Assembly: GCA_016711265.1 (NCBI GenBank)
Contig: JADJTI010000001.1
Coordinates: 620,001-684,000 of the forward strand
Source: Austwickia sp.
GTDB taxonomy: Bacteria; Actinomycetota; Actinomycetes; Actinomycetales; Dermatophilaceae
Direction: 5' to 3'
DNA length: 64,000 nt
Both the position numbers and the translations under genes were made by a program. Each line of letters opens with the position of its first letter. Within the stretch, counting starts at the first letter, position 1. The notes below the pieces were generated by a model. That model saw nothing but the letters and a program-made list of their open reading frames with translations. It was not told the DNA's origin and searched no databases. Below, piece after piece: positions 1-8,469 of this stretch.

Positions 1-1
1 G

Positions 2-1384
2 ACCCTCGCGGTCCCGCCGACGGTGATGCGCCGCCGCGTCGAGGAGACCCTGGATCTGCTCGGGTTGGCCGCCGTCCGCCGCCGGGTGCTACACGAACTG
101 TCCGGGGGCCAACAGCAGCGGGTGGCGATCGCCGCCGTCCTGGCCGCCGGCCCGCACCTGCTGGTTCTCGACGAACCCACCTCAGCGCTGGACCCGGTGG
201 CCGCCGAGGAGGTGCTGTCCGCGGTCCAGCGGCTGGTCCACGACCTCGGGCTGACCGTGATCGTCGCCGAGCACCGGCTGGAACGCGTGATCCACCACGC
301 CGACCAGGTGATGCTCGTCGAGGACGGCCAGGTCTCGGCGCCCCTGCCGCCAGCCGTGGCGATGGCGCACTCGCCGGTGTTCCCGCCGGTCATCGAACTC
401 GGCCGGTACGCCGGGTGGGAGCCGCTGCCGCTGTCGGTGCGCGAAGCTCGGCGGGTCGCCGGTCCGCTGCGCGACCGACTCGCTCCCGTCCTGCTGGCCG
501 ACGACGCCCAGCGCGCTACCGGTGGCGGTGCGCTCACGTCCCGGTGGTCCTGGTCGAGCCTGAACCCGCTCACGCTACGGCGTCCGGCCGCAATCTCGCC
601 CGAGGCCGAATCCCCTGTGGTGGCCGACGTGGCCGGGCTCACCGTGCGCCGCGGGCCGCACCTGGCGCTGCGCGAGGTGGACCTGGCGATCCGTGCTGGG
701 CAGATCGCCACCGTGATGGGACGCAACGGCGCGGGCAAGTCGACCCTGCTGTGGACCTTGGCCGGTGCTCTGCGCCCGGATGCCGGCACGGTGGGCATCG
801 GCGAGCGCGTCGTCGATCCTGCCTCGCTGGCGCCGCGGGACCGCGTCCGACTGGTGGGGATGGTGCCGCAGGACCCCAACCACCTGCTGTACGCCGATTC
901 GGTGGGCCAGGAGTGCGCCGATGCCGACGCGGACGCGGGGCGCCCGGGGTCCGGGGCGACCGCCGCCCTGCTCACCCGGATCGCCGGGGCAGTCGAGACC
1001 CAACGGCACCCGCGGGACCTGTCCGAAGGGCAACGCCTGGCATTGGCGCTGGCGGTCATCCTCGCCGCCGACCCGCCGGTGTTGCTGCTGGACGAACCGA
1101 CCCGCGGCCTGGACTACGCCGCCAAGGCGCGCCTGATCGCCGTACTGCGGGCGTTGGCGGCGCGGGGTCACGCCGTCGTGCTGGCCACCCACGACGTCGA
1201 ACTGGCCGCCGAGGTGGCCACCCGGGTCGTGCTGCTGGCCGAGGGCCAGGTGGTCGCCGACGACCCGTCCCCGCAGGTGCTGGCCGGCTCCACGGCGTAC
1301 GCCCCACAGGTGGCGCGAGTGCTGCACCCGGTCCCGTTGCTGACCGTCGAAGCCGTCCGCGCCGCGCTGGAGGGACCATGCTGA
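2..1384 (+). CDS. ECF transporter ATPase, two fused ABC domains (5' truncated)
   Basis: Energises uptake of a vitamin-type solute by an energy-coupling-factor transporter. The frame is open to the first base of the window, so the N-terminus with the first Walker A lies outside. The first ATPase half shows signature LSGGQQQRV and Walker B LLVLDEPTSALD; the second shows Walker A GRNGAGKST, a variant signature LSEGQ and Walker B VLLLDEPTRGLD. This is the fused EcfA1-EcfA2 arrangement seen in actinobacterial ECF systems. It is followed directly by a membrane protein that fits the S component, and cobU-cobS lie about 2.5 kb on, so a corrinoid such as cobalamin is a reasonable but unproven substrate. 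The T component is not visible and may lie upstream. Confidence 0.85.
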   Translation, partial: TLAVPPTVMRRRVEETLDLLGLAAVRRRVLHELSGGQQQRVAIAAVLAAGPHLLVLDEPTSALDPVAAEEVLSAVQRLVHDLGLTVIVAEHRLERVIHHADQVMLVEDGQVSAPLPPAVAMAHSPVFPPVIELGRYAGWEPLPLSVREARRVAGPLRDRLAPVLLADDAQRATGGGALTSRWSWSSLNPLTLRRPAAISPEAESPVVADVAGLTVRRGPHLALREVDLAIRAGQIATVMGRNGAGKSTLLWTLAGALRPDAGTVGIGERVVDPASLAPRDRVRLVGMVPQDPNHLLYADSVGQECADADADAGRPGSGATAALLTRIAGAVETQRHPRDLSEGQRLALALAVILAADPPVLLLDEPTRGLDYAAKARLIAVLRALAARGHAVVLATHDVELAAEVATRVVLLAEGQVVADDPSPQVLAGSTAYAPQVARVLHPVPLLTVEAVRAALEGPC

Positions 1385-1435
1385 CCCCGGGGTGATCGGG
1401 ACCAACCCCGCGGCGCGCACCTGGCGGGCACCATC

Positions 1436-2251
1436 GTGTTGGTGCTGGTCACCGCGTTGGGTCTGGTCGCGTTCGCCTGGCCCTTCTTCGCCTCCGCCGA
1501 CGTGGTGCGCGAGCACGGCCAGGACGCGCCCTACCTGTTCGCCCTGCTGATCGGGCTGCTCGGGTTGAACGTGCTGGCGGAGCAGTCGGCCGGCGGACTG
1601 GACGCCAAGCGTGTCGCGATGCTCGGCGTGGTGGCCGCCCTCGGGGGCGCCTTGCGGGTGCTGTCGGCCGGTACCGCGGGCCTGGAGCCGGTGTTCGTCG
1701 TGGTGATCCTGGCCGGGCGAGTGCTCGGACGGCGGACGGCGTTCCTGGCCGGGGCGTTGGCGCTGCTGGTGGGGGCCTTTCTGACCGGTGGGGTGGGCCC
1801 GTGGACGGCGTTCCAGATGATCGCCACCGGCTGGACCGCCCTGGGGGCGGCCTTGCTCCCGCCGGTGCGCAGCCCCCGCCTGGAGGTGGCCATGCTCGCC
1901 GGGTACGGGTTGCTCGCAGGCCTGGCGTACGGCCTGGTGATGAACCTGTGGTTCTGGCCGTTCGTGGCCATGGGCACCACCCCCGGCGGTGGATCGGCGT
2001 TCGTGCCGGGCGCCGATCCGGCGACCAACCTGGCGCATTACGGCGTGTTCTACGTGACGACCTCGCTGGGGTGGGATCTGCCCCGCGGCGTGCTGTCCGC
2101 GGCCCTGATCGCCCTGGCGGGGCGTCGCTTGCTGGCCGCCCTGCGCCGGGCGGTCCGCCGGGCGCACTTCGACACCGAAGGCGTCTTCCTGCCGGTCAGT
2201 CCAGCCAGCGGCGCAGCAGGTCGCTCTGATCCTGCCCGGTCTTCTCGTTGA
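1436..2251 (+). CDS. ECF transporter S component-like membrane protein, 5' end frame-disrupted
   Basis: A hydrophobic protein of about 270 residues with roughly six membrane segments, a Gly/Arg-rich stretch (LGGALRVLSAG) and loops typical of substrate-binding S components. It follows the ECF ATPase with almost no gap. The visible GTG start is unlikely to be the true one: an ATG at 1378 directly after the ATPase gene begins MLTPG and stops; the residues TNPAARTWR expected next lie in a second frame (about 1401-1427) and TIVLVLVTALGLV lies in a third. Two single-base losses would restore one continuous N-terminus. The C-terminal 56 bases overlap the convergent peptidase gene. Substrate unknown; cobalamin or cobinamide is suggested by the neighbouring cobU and cobS. 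Confidence 0.7.
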   Translation: MLVLVTALGLVAFAWPFFASADVVREHGQDAPYLFALLIGLLGLNVLAEQSAGGLDAKRVAMLGVVAALGGALRVLSAGTAGLEPVFVVVILAGRVLGRRTAFLAGALALLVGAFLTGGVGPWTAFQMIATGWTALGAALLPPVRSPRLEVAMLAGYGLLAGLAYGLVMNLWFWPFVAMGTTPGGGSAFVPGADPATNLAHYGVFYVTTSLGWDLPRGVLSAALIALAGRRLLAALRRAVRRAHFDTEGVFLPVSPASGAAGRSDPARSSR

Positions 2252-3772
2252 GCCAGGCCAGGAAGGTCGCGCGATTGACCGTCCGGTCCCGGTGCTCCAC
2301 CGGCCAGGCCTGGGCGATCGCGTCGTAGGCGGCCACCCCGACCTTGTCCCGGAGCTCGGTCAGCATCCCTGCGGGGCAGATGTACACGTTGTCGTCGGCA
2401 AACCGTTTCGGGTCATACCGTCCGGCCGGTCCGGCAATCACGCGCGACCACCGGCACATCGTGTCCAGCGCCTGCGCGTCGAACATCGCGCCCTGCGGGT
2501 CCTCGTAGTCTTGTTGCATCCGGGTGGCCCAACCTTCGTTGAGCCAGACCGCCAGCCAGTCGATCGGACCCACCGAGTTGCCGTACCACTGGTGGGCCAG
2601 CTCGTGCAGCAGCACGGGGTTCAGCTCGGTCTGCATGATCCCGTACCCGGCGGTGATCATCGTCTGGGTCTCCATCGCGCTGGCCCCCTCAACGACGACC
2701 ACCCCGCTGCTGGCGAACGGGTACGGACCGGCCTTCTTCAGCAGCCAGCTGTACGAGCGCAGGGCCTCCTTGGCGATGGCCGGGCGCAGCTTCTCGTGCG
2801 CCGGCAGCAGCCAGATGGTGAACGGCTTGCCGTCGGGCATCCGCACGGCCGAGTGCTTGTACGCCCCGATCGCGATGGTGGTCAGGTACGACGCCGCCGG
2901 CCGGTCCAGGTGCCAGCGGGTCACCGTCTTGCCGCGCAGGCTCTCCGTCTTGGTCAAGGAGCCGTTGAACACCCCCACCTGGCCCCGCGGGACCCGCACC
3001 GTGGCGTCGTATCGCGCCTTGTCCGAGGGGTGATCGTGCACGGGATACCAGGTGAACGCGCCGTACGGCTCCTGGAAGGTGTACACGTTGCCCGCCGGGC
3101 TGCGGTTCCAGCCCAGGCCCTCGGTCATGTCCGGGCGACCCGACGGCGCCTTCACCGGTCCCGGCCGGCCGACGTACCGAATGACCAGCACATGCCGGCT
3201 GCCCTGCGCCAAGGCCCCGGTCGCAAAGACCACGTCGTTGCCCGGTCGGCGGGCCGAGACGGCGCGGCCGTCGAGAGTGGCCGAGGTGACCGCAAGGTTT
3301 CGCGCCAGGGCCAGCCGGATCGTGGTGGTGTCTCGGGCTGCGCGGAAGGTGAGCTGGGTGACCCCTCGCAGAGTGCGCCCGTCCCAATCGAGGTCGAGGC
3401 CGTAGTGCAGGGCGTCCACCTCGGGGTTGCTGGTCCCGGGGTAGTAGGGGTCCTCAACGGGCGTCGACACTCCCGCGACCAACGAGGCCTCCGGGAGCAC
3501 GGGCGCCGGCCGGACCGCGGGCACGCTCTGGCTCGACGGACCGGTCCGCTGGGGGGCGGGGTCGGTCCGGGAGCCGTCGCCGCCAAGGCGGTCGTCGTGC
3601 TCGTCGCCGGTGCCGTGGTCAGGGGCGAGCCCGGCGAGCCTGCGGAGGAGGGCACCGCGCCGGCGCAGGCACTTGCGGTGGCTGCGATCACAGCGAGGGT
3701 GGCTGCGGCGGCGACCCGGCGCCGGCGGGCCCGGGTCGGCCGTGGCCCGGCAGTCGGTTGTGCGGCATCCAT
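2196..3772 (-). CDS. M1-family zinc metallopeptidase, predicted lipoprotein, probable frameshift
   Basis: Aminopeptidase N-like enzyme expected outside the membrane. The catalytic core holds HELAH followed 18 residues later by Glu in WLNEGWA, the HEXXH-18-E zinc site, and a substrate motif GASAMETQ in place of GxMEN. The core frame runs 2196-3524 and has no signal sequence. A separate frame from an ATG at 3772 encodes a basic N-terminus, a hydrophobic stretch and TASACAG, a plausible lipobox, then a Thr/Pro/Ala linker. The two should be one protein; the frame change is probably near the six-G run at 3551-3556. Divergent from cobU and convergent with the S component gene, which it overlaps. 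Confidence 0.8.
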
Positions 3773-3880
3773 GGCGCTCGCGCCCCCCTAGCTCGCCCTA
3801 GGCTCCCCCTAGGCTGTTCAACCAGCATATGGGCAGGACGCTGGTGTCCCCGAGCCGTTCCCCGATCCCGAGGTGGTGCG
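3773..3880. promoter_or_regulatory. Divergent promoter region between the peptidase gene and cobU
   Basis: 108 bases between two divergent genes. It holds short repeats of the form CCCTAG(G)CT at about 3786-3815, which may be an operator or part of a hairpin. I do not recognise a cobalamin riboswitch: no conserved B12-box-like segment is visible and the space is shorter than such an element needs. A GAGG motif at about 3870 precedes the cobU start. Confidence 0.3.
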
Positions 3881-4540
3881 ATGACCAGCGTGCTCGTCCT
3901 GGGCGGCGCGCGCAGCGGCAAGAGCCGGTACGCCGAGGCGTTGCTCGCGCAGGAAAGCGCGGTCCGCTATGTGGCCACCGGGCCGGTCCCGACGCCGACG
4001 GACGAGGAATGGGCCGCCAGGGTCGCCGAGCACCGCCGCCGCCGCCCCCCGCACTGGCACACCGTGGAGACCGCCGACGTCGCGGGGGTCCTTACCGATC
4101 CCGTCGGGCAGGGGCCGCTGCTGGTCGACTGCCTCGGCACCTGGCTGACCAGGCTGATCGACGAGGCCAATGCCTGGGAGGACCCGGCCCGTGCCCAGGA
4201 GGTGCAGGAACGCGCGGGCTCCGCGCTGGTCGCCGCATTGCAGAACACCGACGTCGAGGTGGTCTTCGTGAGCAATGAGGTCGGCTCGGGTGTCGTCCCG
4301 GCGACCGCCTCCGGACGCTTGTTCCGCGACCTGCTCGGACGTTTGAACGCCCAGGTGGCTGCTGCCTGCGACCGGGCGGTTCTGATCGTCGCGGGGCGAG
4401 TGATCGAGCTCCCTGCGCCGCCGCGCCCCCGGGTGGGCGCGCCCGCGCAGGACGTCCCGCACCGACCGGGGTCACCCGGGACGGTGGCGACTGGCTTTCG
4501 GCACCTGACGGCCTGGCCCTCCCCGCTCCGGCCACGGTGA
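3881..4540 (+). CDS. cobU: Adenosylcobinamide kinase / adenosylcobinamide-phosphate guanylyltransferase
   Basis: Phosphorylates adenosylcobinamide and converts it to the GDP form for nucleotide-loop assembly of coenzyme B12. The P-loop GGARSGKS sits at residues 7-14, and DCLGTWLTRL and VSNEVGSGVVP are characteristic of the family. The ATG at 3881 is chosen because of the GAGG motif about ten bases upstream; the longer open frame from 3758 has no such support. Recognisable CobU sequence ends at about residue 178 (VAGRVIEL). The last 40 residues read into what should be the start of cobS, so the true stop has probably been lost to an indel. cobT, often found between cobU and cobS, is absent. 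Confidence 0.85.
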   Translation: MTSVLVLGGARSGKSRYAEALLAQESAVRYVATGPVPTPTDEEWAARVAEHRRRRPPHWHTVETADVAGVLTDPVGQGPLLVDCLGTWLTRLIDEANAWEDPARAQEVQERAGSALVAALQNTDVEVVFVSNEVGSGVVPATASGRLFRDLLGRLNAQVAAACDRAVLIVAGRVIELPAPPRPRVGAPAQDVPHRPGSPGTVATGFRHLTAWPSPLRPR

Positions 4541-4558
4541 ATCGCCGCGTCGCCGGGC

Positions 4559-5239
4559 GTGGCGATGATCCTGGCCCCGCTGGTGATGCTCCCGTTGGTC
4601 GCGCTCCTGGCGGGCCCGGCCCTGCTGACCGCCCACGGTCACGCGCCGCCCCTGGTGGCCGCAGGGCTGCTCGTCGCGGCGGTGGTGCTGTCCACCCGGG
4701 GGATGCACCTGGACGGTTTGGCGGACACCTGCGACGGCCTGTCGGCCGGGTATGACCGGGAGCGGGCGCTGGCCGTGATGCGCACCGGTGACGTGGGCCC
4801 CAGCGGCGCCGGGGCGATCGCCCTGGTGCTGCTGATCCAGGCCGCCGCGACCGCCGACCTGCTGTCCCGCTCCCCGTCCCATCTCGTGCTCGCCGCGCTC
4901 GCGGTGCTGGCGTCCCGGCACGTGCTGGCCTGGGGCTGCCGCCGCGGGGTTCCCCCGGCCCGGCCGGAGGGGCTGGGCGCGGCGATGGCCGGCTCGGTGG
5001 GCCTGGCCCCGGTGATCGGGACAGCGGGTGTCCTGACCGCAGCCGGCGCGGTGGCCGCGTGGGCGGCCGGCCTGCCCTGGTGGTCCTCCCCGGTCGTGGT
5101 CGCCGCGGCGATCGCCGGCTCATGGGCTCTGTTCGCGCGGGCGGTCCGCCGTCTCGGCGGGATCACCGGGGATGTGCTCGGCGCGGCCGTGGAGATCGCC
5201 CTGACCGTCGCGCTGGCGGCCGCCACCCTCGTGCCCTGA
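4559..5239 (+). CDS. cobS: Adenosylcobinamide-GDP ribazoletransferase, 5' end frame-disrupted
   Basis: Membrane enzyme that joins adenosylcobinamide-GDP with alpha-ribazole in the last steps of B12 synthesis. The conserved acidic motif STRGMHLDGLADTCDGL and the following GYDRERALAVMRTGDVGPSGA are classic CobS and would bind Mg2+ and substrate; several membrane segments follow. The normal N-terminus is scattered over three frames: RLAFGT at 4488-4505, PATVNRRVAG just before 4555, and VAMILAP from about 4556. One-base insertions would join them, so the gene probably starts near 4470-4490 in reality. Either sequence errors or a recent pseudogene; the intact remainder favours errors. Confidence 0.8.
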   Translation: MAMILAPLVMLPLVALLAGPALLTAHGHAPPLVAAGLLVAAVVLSTRGMHLDGLADTCDGLSAGYDRERALAVMRTGDVGPSGAGAIALVLLIQAAATADLLSRSPSHLVLAALAVLASRHVLAWGCRRGVPPARPEGLGAAMAGSVGLAPVIGTAGVLTAAGAVAAWAAGLPWWSSPVVVAAAIAGSWALFARAVRRLGGITGDVLGAAVEIALTVALAAATLVP

Positions 5240-5263
5240 GCGCCGGGCGCGCTCCGGGTGCCG

Positions 5264-6505
5264 TCAGCCGCGGACCTCGGTCTCCACGAACGGCGGCTTG
5301 ACCAGGGTGGCGGGCACCCCGCGACCCCGCACGTCCACGATCACCCGATCCCCGGCGCTGCACCCCGCAGCGGTGTCGATCAACGCCAAGGCGATCCCCT
5401 GACGCAACGTCGGCGAAAAGGTCCCCGAGGTGACCTCGCCCAGGCAGGCGGCCGGCTCGGCCGTCGTACCGTCGTCGGCGGTCAGCACCCGGCAGCCGGG
5501 GCGGGGAATCCCCTTGCCCTGCACCAGCAGCCCCCACGCCGAGCGGCTCGCCCCGGCAGCCTTCTCCGCGGTCAGCGCCTCACGGCCCCAGAATTCCGGC
5601 TTCTTCCAGCCCACCGCCCAGCCCAGTTTGGCCTGGACCGGCGAGATCGTCGTACTAAGTTCGTGGCCGTGCAGCGGGTAGCCCATCTCGGTGCGCAGGG
5701 TGTCCCGGGCTCCGAGGCCGCACGGCAGCCCGCCGCGGTCCACGACCGCCGCCAGTAGTACGTCCCACACCGGTTCGGCCTGAGCCCAGGGCGCGACGAC
5801 CTCATATCCCCATTCCCCGGTGTACCCGGTGCGGCAGACCGTGACCGGCACCGCGGCAGCACCCGCCGCGGTCAGCTCCGCCTGCACGAAGGACATGTAG
5901 TCGTGATCGCCCGGCAGCCCCACGGCCTCCAGCACGACCGCCGCGTCGGGTCCCTGCACGGCCAGCACGGCGTGCTCGCGGTGGGCGTCGCGCGCCTCGA
6001 TCCCCGGCGGGGCCTGGCGGGCGAGCTGGGCGACGACCGTGGCGGTGTTCGCCGCGTTCGGGATGAGGAACACCTCATCGTCGCTGATCAGGTACACAAT
6101 GAGGTCGTCGATCACGCCGCCGTCAGGGGCGCAACACAGGGTGTACTGCGCCCGGCCGGGTCCGATCTTGGCCAGGTCGTTGGTGAAACAGCGATTGACG
6201 TACGCCGCCGCGCCGGTCCCGGTGACCCAGGCCTTGCCGAGGTGGCTGACGTCGAACAGGCCGACTCGCTCGCGGACGGCGGCGTGTTCACGCATCACCC
6301 CGCCGGGTCCGGGAGCCGCCGGGCCACCGGCGTACTCGATGGGCATCAGCCAGCCCCCGAAATCGGCCATCTTGGCGCCCAGCCCCCGGTGGCGTTCGTG
6401 CAGCGGCGAGGTCAGCTCCCCGCCCTGCTGCGGTGGGCCCCCGGCCGCGGCTGGGAGAACCTGATCGGATGTTTCGGCGCGAGGGCCGGCGCTGAGGTCC
6501 GCCAT
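5264..6505 (-). CDS. gcvT: Glycine cleavage system aminomethyltransferase (T-protein)
   Basis: Transfers the methylene group from the aminomethyl-lipoyl H-protein to tetrahydrofolate and releases ammonia. The sequence carries typical GcvT segments: HRGLGAKMADFGGWLMPIEY, DVSHLGKAWVTG, RTGYTGEWGYE and LGARDTLRTEMGYPLHGHE, and ends with the GcvT C-terminal barrel. I start at the ATG at 6505 (MADLSAG), giving 413 residues; the frame extends to 6610, but the extra residues look non-conserved. It is convergent with cobS and divergent from pepA. The lipoate and dihydrolipoyl dehydrogenase genes it depends on lie within the next 14 kb; gcvH and gcvP are not in the window. Confidence 0.93.
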   Translation of the reverse strand: MADLSAGPRAETSDQVLPAAAGGPPQQGGELTSPLHERHRGLGAKMADFGGWLMPIEYAGGPAAPGPGGVMREHAAVRERVGLFDVSHLGKAWVTGTGAAAYVNRCFTNDLAKIGPGRAQYTLCCAPDGGVIDDLIVYLISDDEVFLIPNAANTATVVAQLARQAPPGIEARDAHREHAVLAVQGPDAAVVLEAVGLPGDHDYMSFVQAELTAAGAAAVPVTVCRTGYTGEWGYEVVAPWAQAEPVWDVLLAAVVDRGGLPCGLGARDTLRTEMGYPLHGHELSTTISPVQAKLGWAVGWKKPEFWGREALTAEKAAGASRSAWGLLVQGKGIPRPGCRVLTADDGTTAEPAACLGEVTSGTFSPTLRQGIALALIDTAAGCSAGDRVIVDVRGRGVPATLVKPPFVETEVRG

Positions 6506-6729
6506 AGCGTCACGGTACTGGCCCACCCCGGTTTGTGGGCAGCCGACCGTTCTTACCTGACATAGTCTCGCTGTCCCGCGGCGAGCACCTCGGCTGGTCG
6601 CGGCAGCCAAGGACAGTTTCCCTGTGCCACCTGGGCGGGCCGGTGCAGCGGGATCGGGCGGGGTAAGGATAATGTCACGTCAGCACCCATCGGTCGGCGC
6701 CGGTGGACCGGGCCCGTGGAAGGGGCAAC

Positions 6730-8427
6730 ATGCGCACAACTGCACCACCGCCGACCTCGAGTCCGACGCTGACTCCGACGCTGACTCCGGCGCTGATCGT
6801 GGCCGGTGACGCGGCCTCTGCCGCGGACGTCGACGCGCTCGTCGTCTTCAGTCGACCCGGGTCTGCGGGCTCCGAACCCGGGGTCGACGCCCCACCCCAG
6901 AAGTCCCGTCGGCGGCGCCGCGACCAGGGCAAGAGGGAGGACGCCACGGCTGCCAGCCGCGAGGACACCGATGAACCGGGCAGCCCCGTCCTGGCCCTCC
7001 CGGACCAGGACAGCCTGCCCAGACCGGTCCGCGAGCACCTCGAGGCCGTGCTGGGGAGCCTGCGTGCCGCAGGTTCCGCCGAGGAGGTTACCCGGGTCGC
7101 CGCGGTCCCCGGCGTCCAGGCCCCCGTGGTGTTGGTCGTCGGCCTGGGCGACGGAGCCGATGCCGAAGCGTTGTCCCCCGACCGGCTCCGGATCTGCGCC
7201 GGAGCGGCGGTGCGCCACCTCGCCGGGCGCCCTCGGGTGGCCATCCTGGTGCCCATCGCGGAGCATCCGGCGATCGCCGCCGTGGCCGAGGGAGCCGCGA
7301 TGGCGGCGTACGACTTCTCACACCACCGGAGCCAGGTGCCGGGCCCCCGCAAGCAGCCACCCCAGGACATCCTTGTGCTGGGTGTGGGCGCGCGCGATCA
7401 GCAGGCGCGGGCGGACGTGGCCCGCGCGGCCATCCTGGCCAAGGCGGTCGCCTGGGCTCGGGACCTGGTCAACACCGGACCCAACGAGTTGTACCCGGCC
7501 TCGTTCGCCGAGGCGGTGGTGACCCGGGCGGCCACGCTGAGCGGCCCCGCGAGCGTCGAGGTGACGGTCCTGGACGACCAGGAACTGCGCGAGCAGGGAT
7601 ACGGCGGGATCATCGGCGTTGGTCAGGGGTCGGCCTTCCCACCCCGGATGGTGCTGATGCGCTATCGGCCGCGCGGCGCCGGCGCCCACCTGGCCTATGT
7701 CGGCAAGGGCATCACCTTCGACTCGGGCGGCCTTTGTATCAAGCCGGCGGGCAGCATGCCGACGATGAAGTGCGACATGGCCGGGGCTGCCGCGGTCGCC
7801 GGGGCAGTCCTGGCGGCGGCCGAACTGGGCATCCCGGTGGCCTTGACCGGCGTCCTCGCGCTCGCCGAGAACATGCCCAGCAGCGCCGCCCAGCGGCCCG
7901 GTGACGTGGTCACCATGGGCGACGGCACCACGGTGGAGATCATCAACACCGACGCCGAGGGGCGCCTGGTGCTCGCCGACGGACTCTGTCTGGCCCGGCA
8001 CGAGGAACCGGACGCCGTGGTGGACATCGCCACCCTCACCGGCGCCTGCATCATCGCCCTCGGCAAGCGCACGGCCGCCGTACTGGCCAACGACGACGCC
8101 TTCCAGGGGGAGGTCGCCGGTGCGGCGACCCTGGCCGGCGAACCCATCTGGCCGCTGCCGATCACCACCGAAACCCGCGCAGGCATGGATTCCTTGGTGG
8201 CCGACCTCAAGCACACCGGGGAGGCCGGGGCTGGCGGCGTGATGGTCGGGGCCGCGTTCCTGCGGGAATTCGCGTGGCGGGACGAGCAGGGCCAGGAGGT
8301 GCCCTGGGCGCACCTGGACATCGCGGGTCCGGCGTACAACGAGGGTTCGGCGTACGGCTTCACCCCCAAGGGAGGCACCGGGTACGGCGTCCGGACTCTG
8401 GTCGCCCTCGCCGAGGGCCGCGCCTGA
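6730..8427 (+). CDS. pepA: Leucyl aminopeptidase (M17)
   Basis: Cytosolic dizinc aminopeptidase that trims N-terminal residues from peptides. The metal and catalytic motifs are present: YVGKGITFDSGG at about residues 322-333 and NTDAEGRL at about 404-411. The start is set at the ATG at 6730 because AGGGGC lies just upstream; an in-frame GTG at 6703 has no such support. The N-terminus contains an odd Thr/Pro/Leu repeat (PTLTPTLTP) and, after it, an Arg/Lys-rich insert of about 30 residues (RRRRRDQGKREDA), probably disordered linker in the N-terminal domain. Followed 42 bases later by an acyltransferase gene on the same strand. Confidence 0.92.
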   Translation: MRTTAPPPTSSPTLTPTLTPALIVAGDAASAADVDALVVFSRPGSAGSEPGVDAPPQKSRRRRRDQGKREDATAASREDTDEPGSPVLALPDQDSLPRPVREHLEAVLGSLRAAGSAEEVTRVAAVPGVQAPVVLVVGLGDGADAEALSPDRLRICAGAAVRHLAGRPRVAILVPIAEHPAIAAVAEGAAMAAYDFSHHRSQVPGPRKQPPQDILVLGVGARDQQARADVARAAILAKAVAWARDLVNTGPNELYPASFAEAVVTRAATLSGPASVEVTVLDDQELREQGYGGIIGVGQGSAFPPRMVLMRYRPRGAGAHLAYVGKGITFDSGGLCIKPAGSMPTMKCDMAGAAAVAGAVLAAAELGIPVALTGVLALAENMPSSAAQRPGDVVTMGDGTTVEIINTDAEGRLVLADGLCLARHEEPDAVVDIATLTGACIIALGKRTAAVLANDDAFQGEVAGAATLAGEPIWPLPITTETRAGMDSLVADLKHTGEAGAGGVMVGAAFLREFAWRDEQGQEVPWAHLDIAGPAYNEGSAYGFTPKGGTGYGVRTLVALAEGRA

Positions 8428-8469
8428 CCGAGAGCAGGACTGCCTCAGTACAGACCCACAGAAGACGCC

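Noticed and set aside
575..2167. A 530-codon minus-strand open frame across the ECF genes
   Set aside because: Its product is an Arg/Gln/His/Gly-rich low-complexity sequence typical of antisense frames in GC-rich DNA, and the plus strand encodes recognisable proteins.
3773..3880. Cobalamin riboswitch before cobU
   Set aside because: The space is about 108 bases and shows no B12 box; it is more likely an ordinary divergent promoter.
6506..6729. Glycine riboswitch upstream of gcvT
   Set aside because: No tandem aptamer-like pattern was found in the 224-base divergent region, which looks like ordinary promoter DNA.
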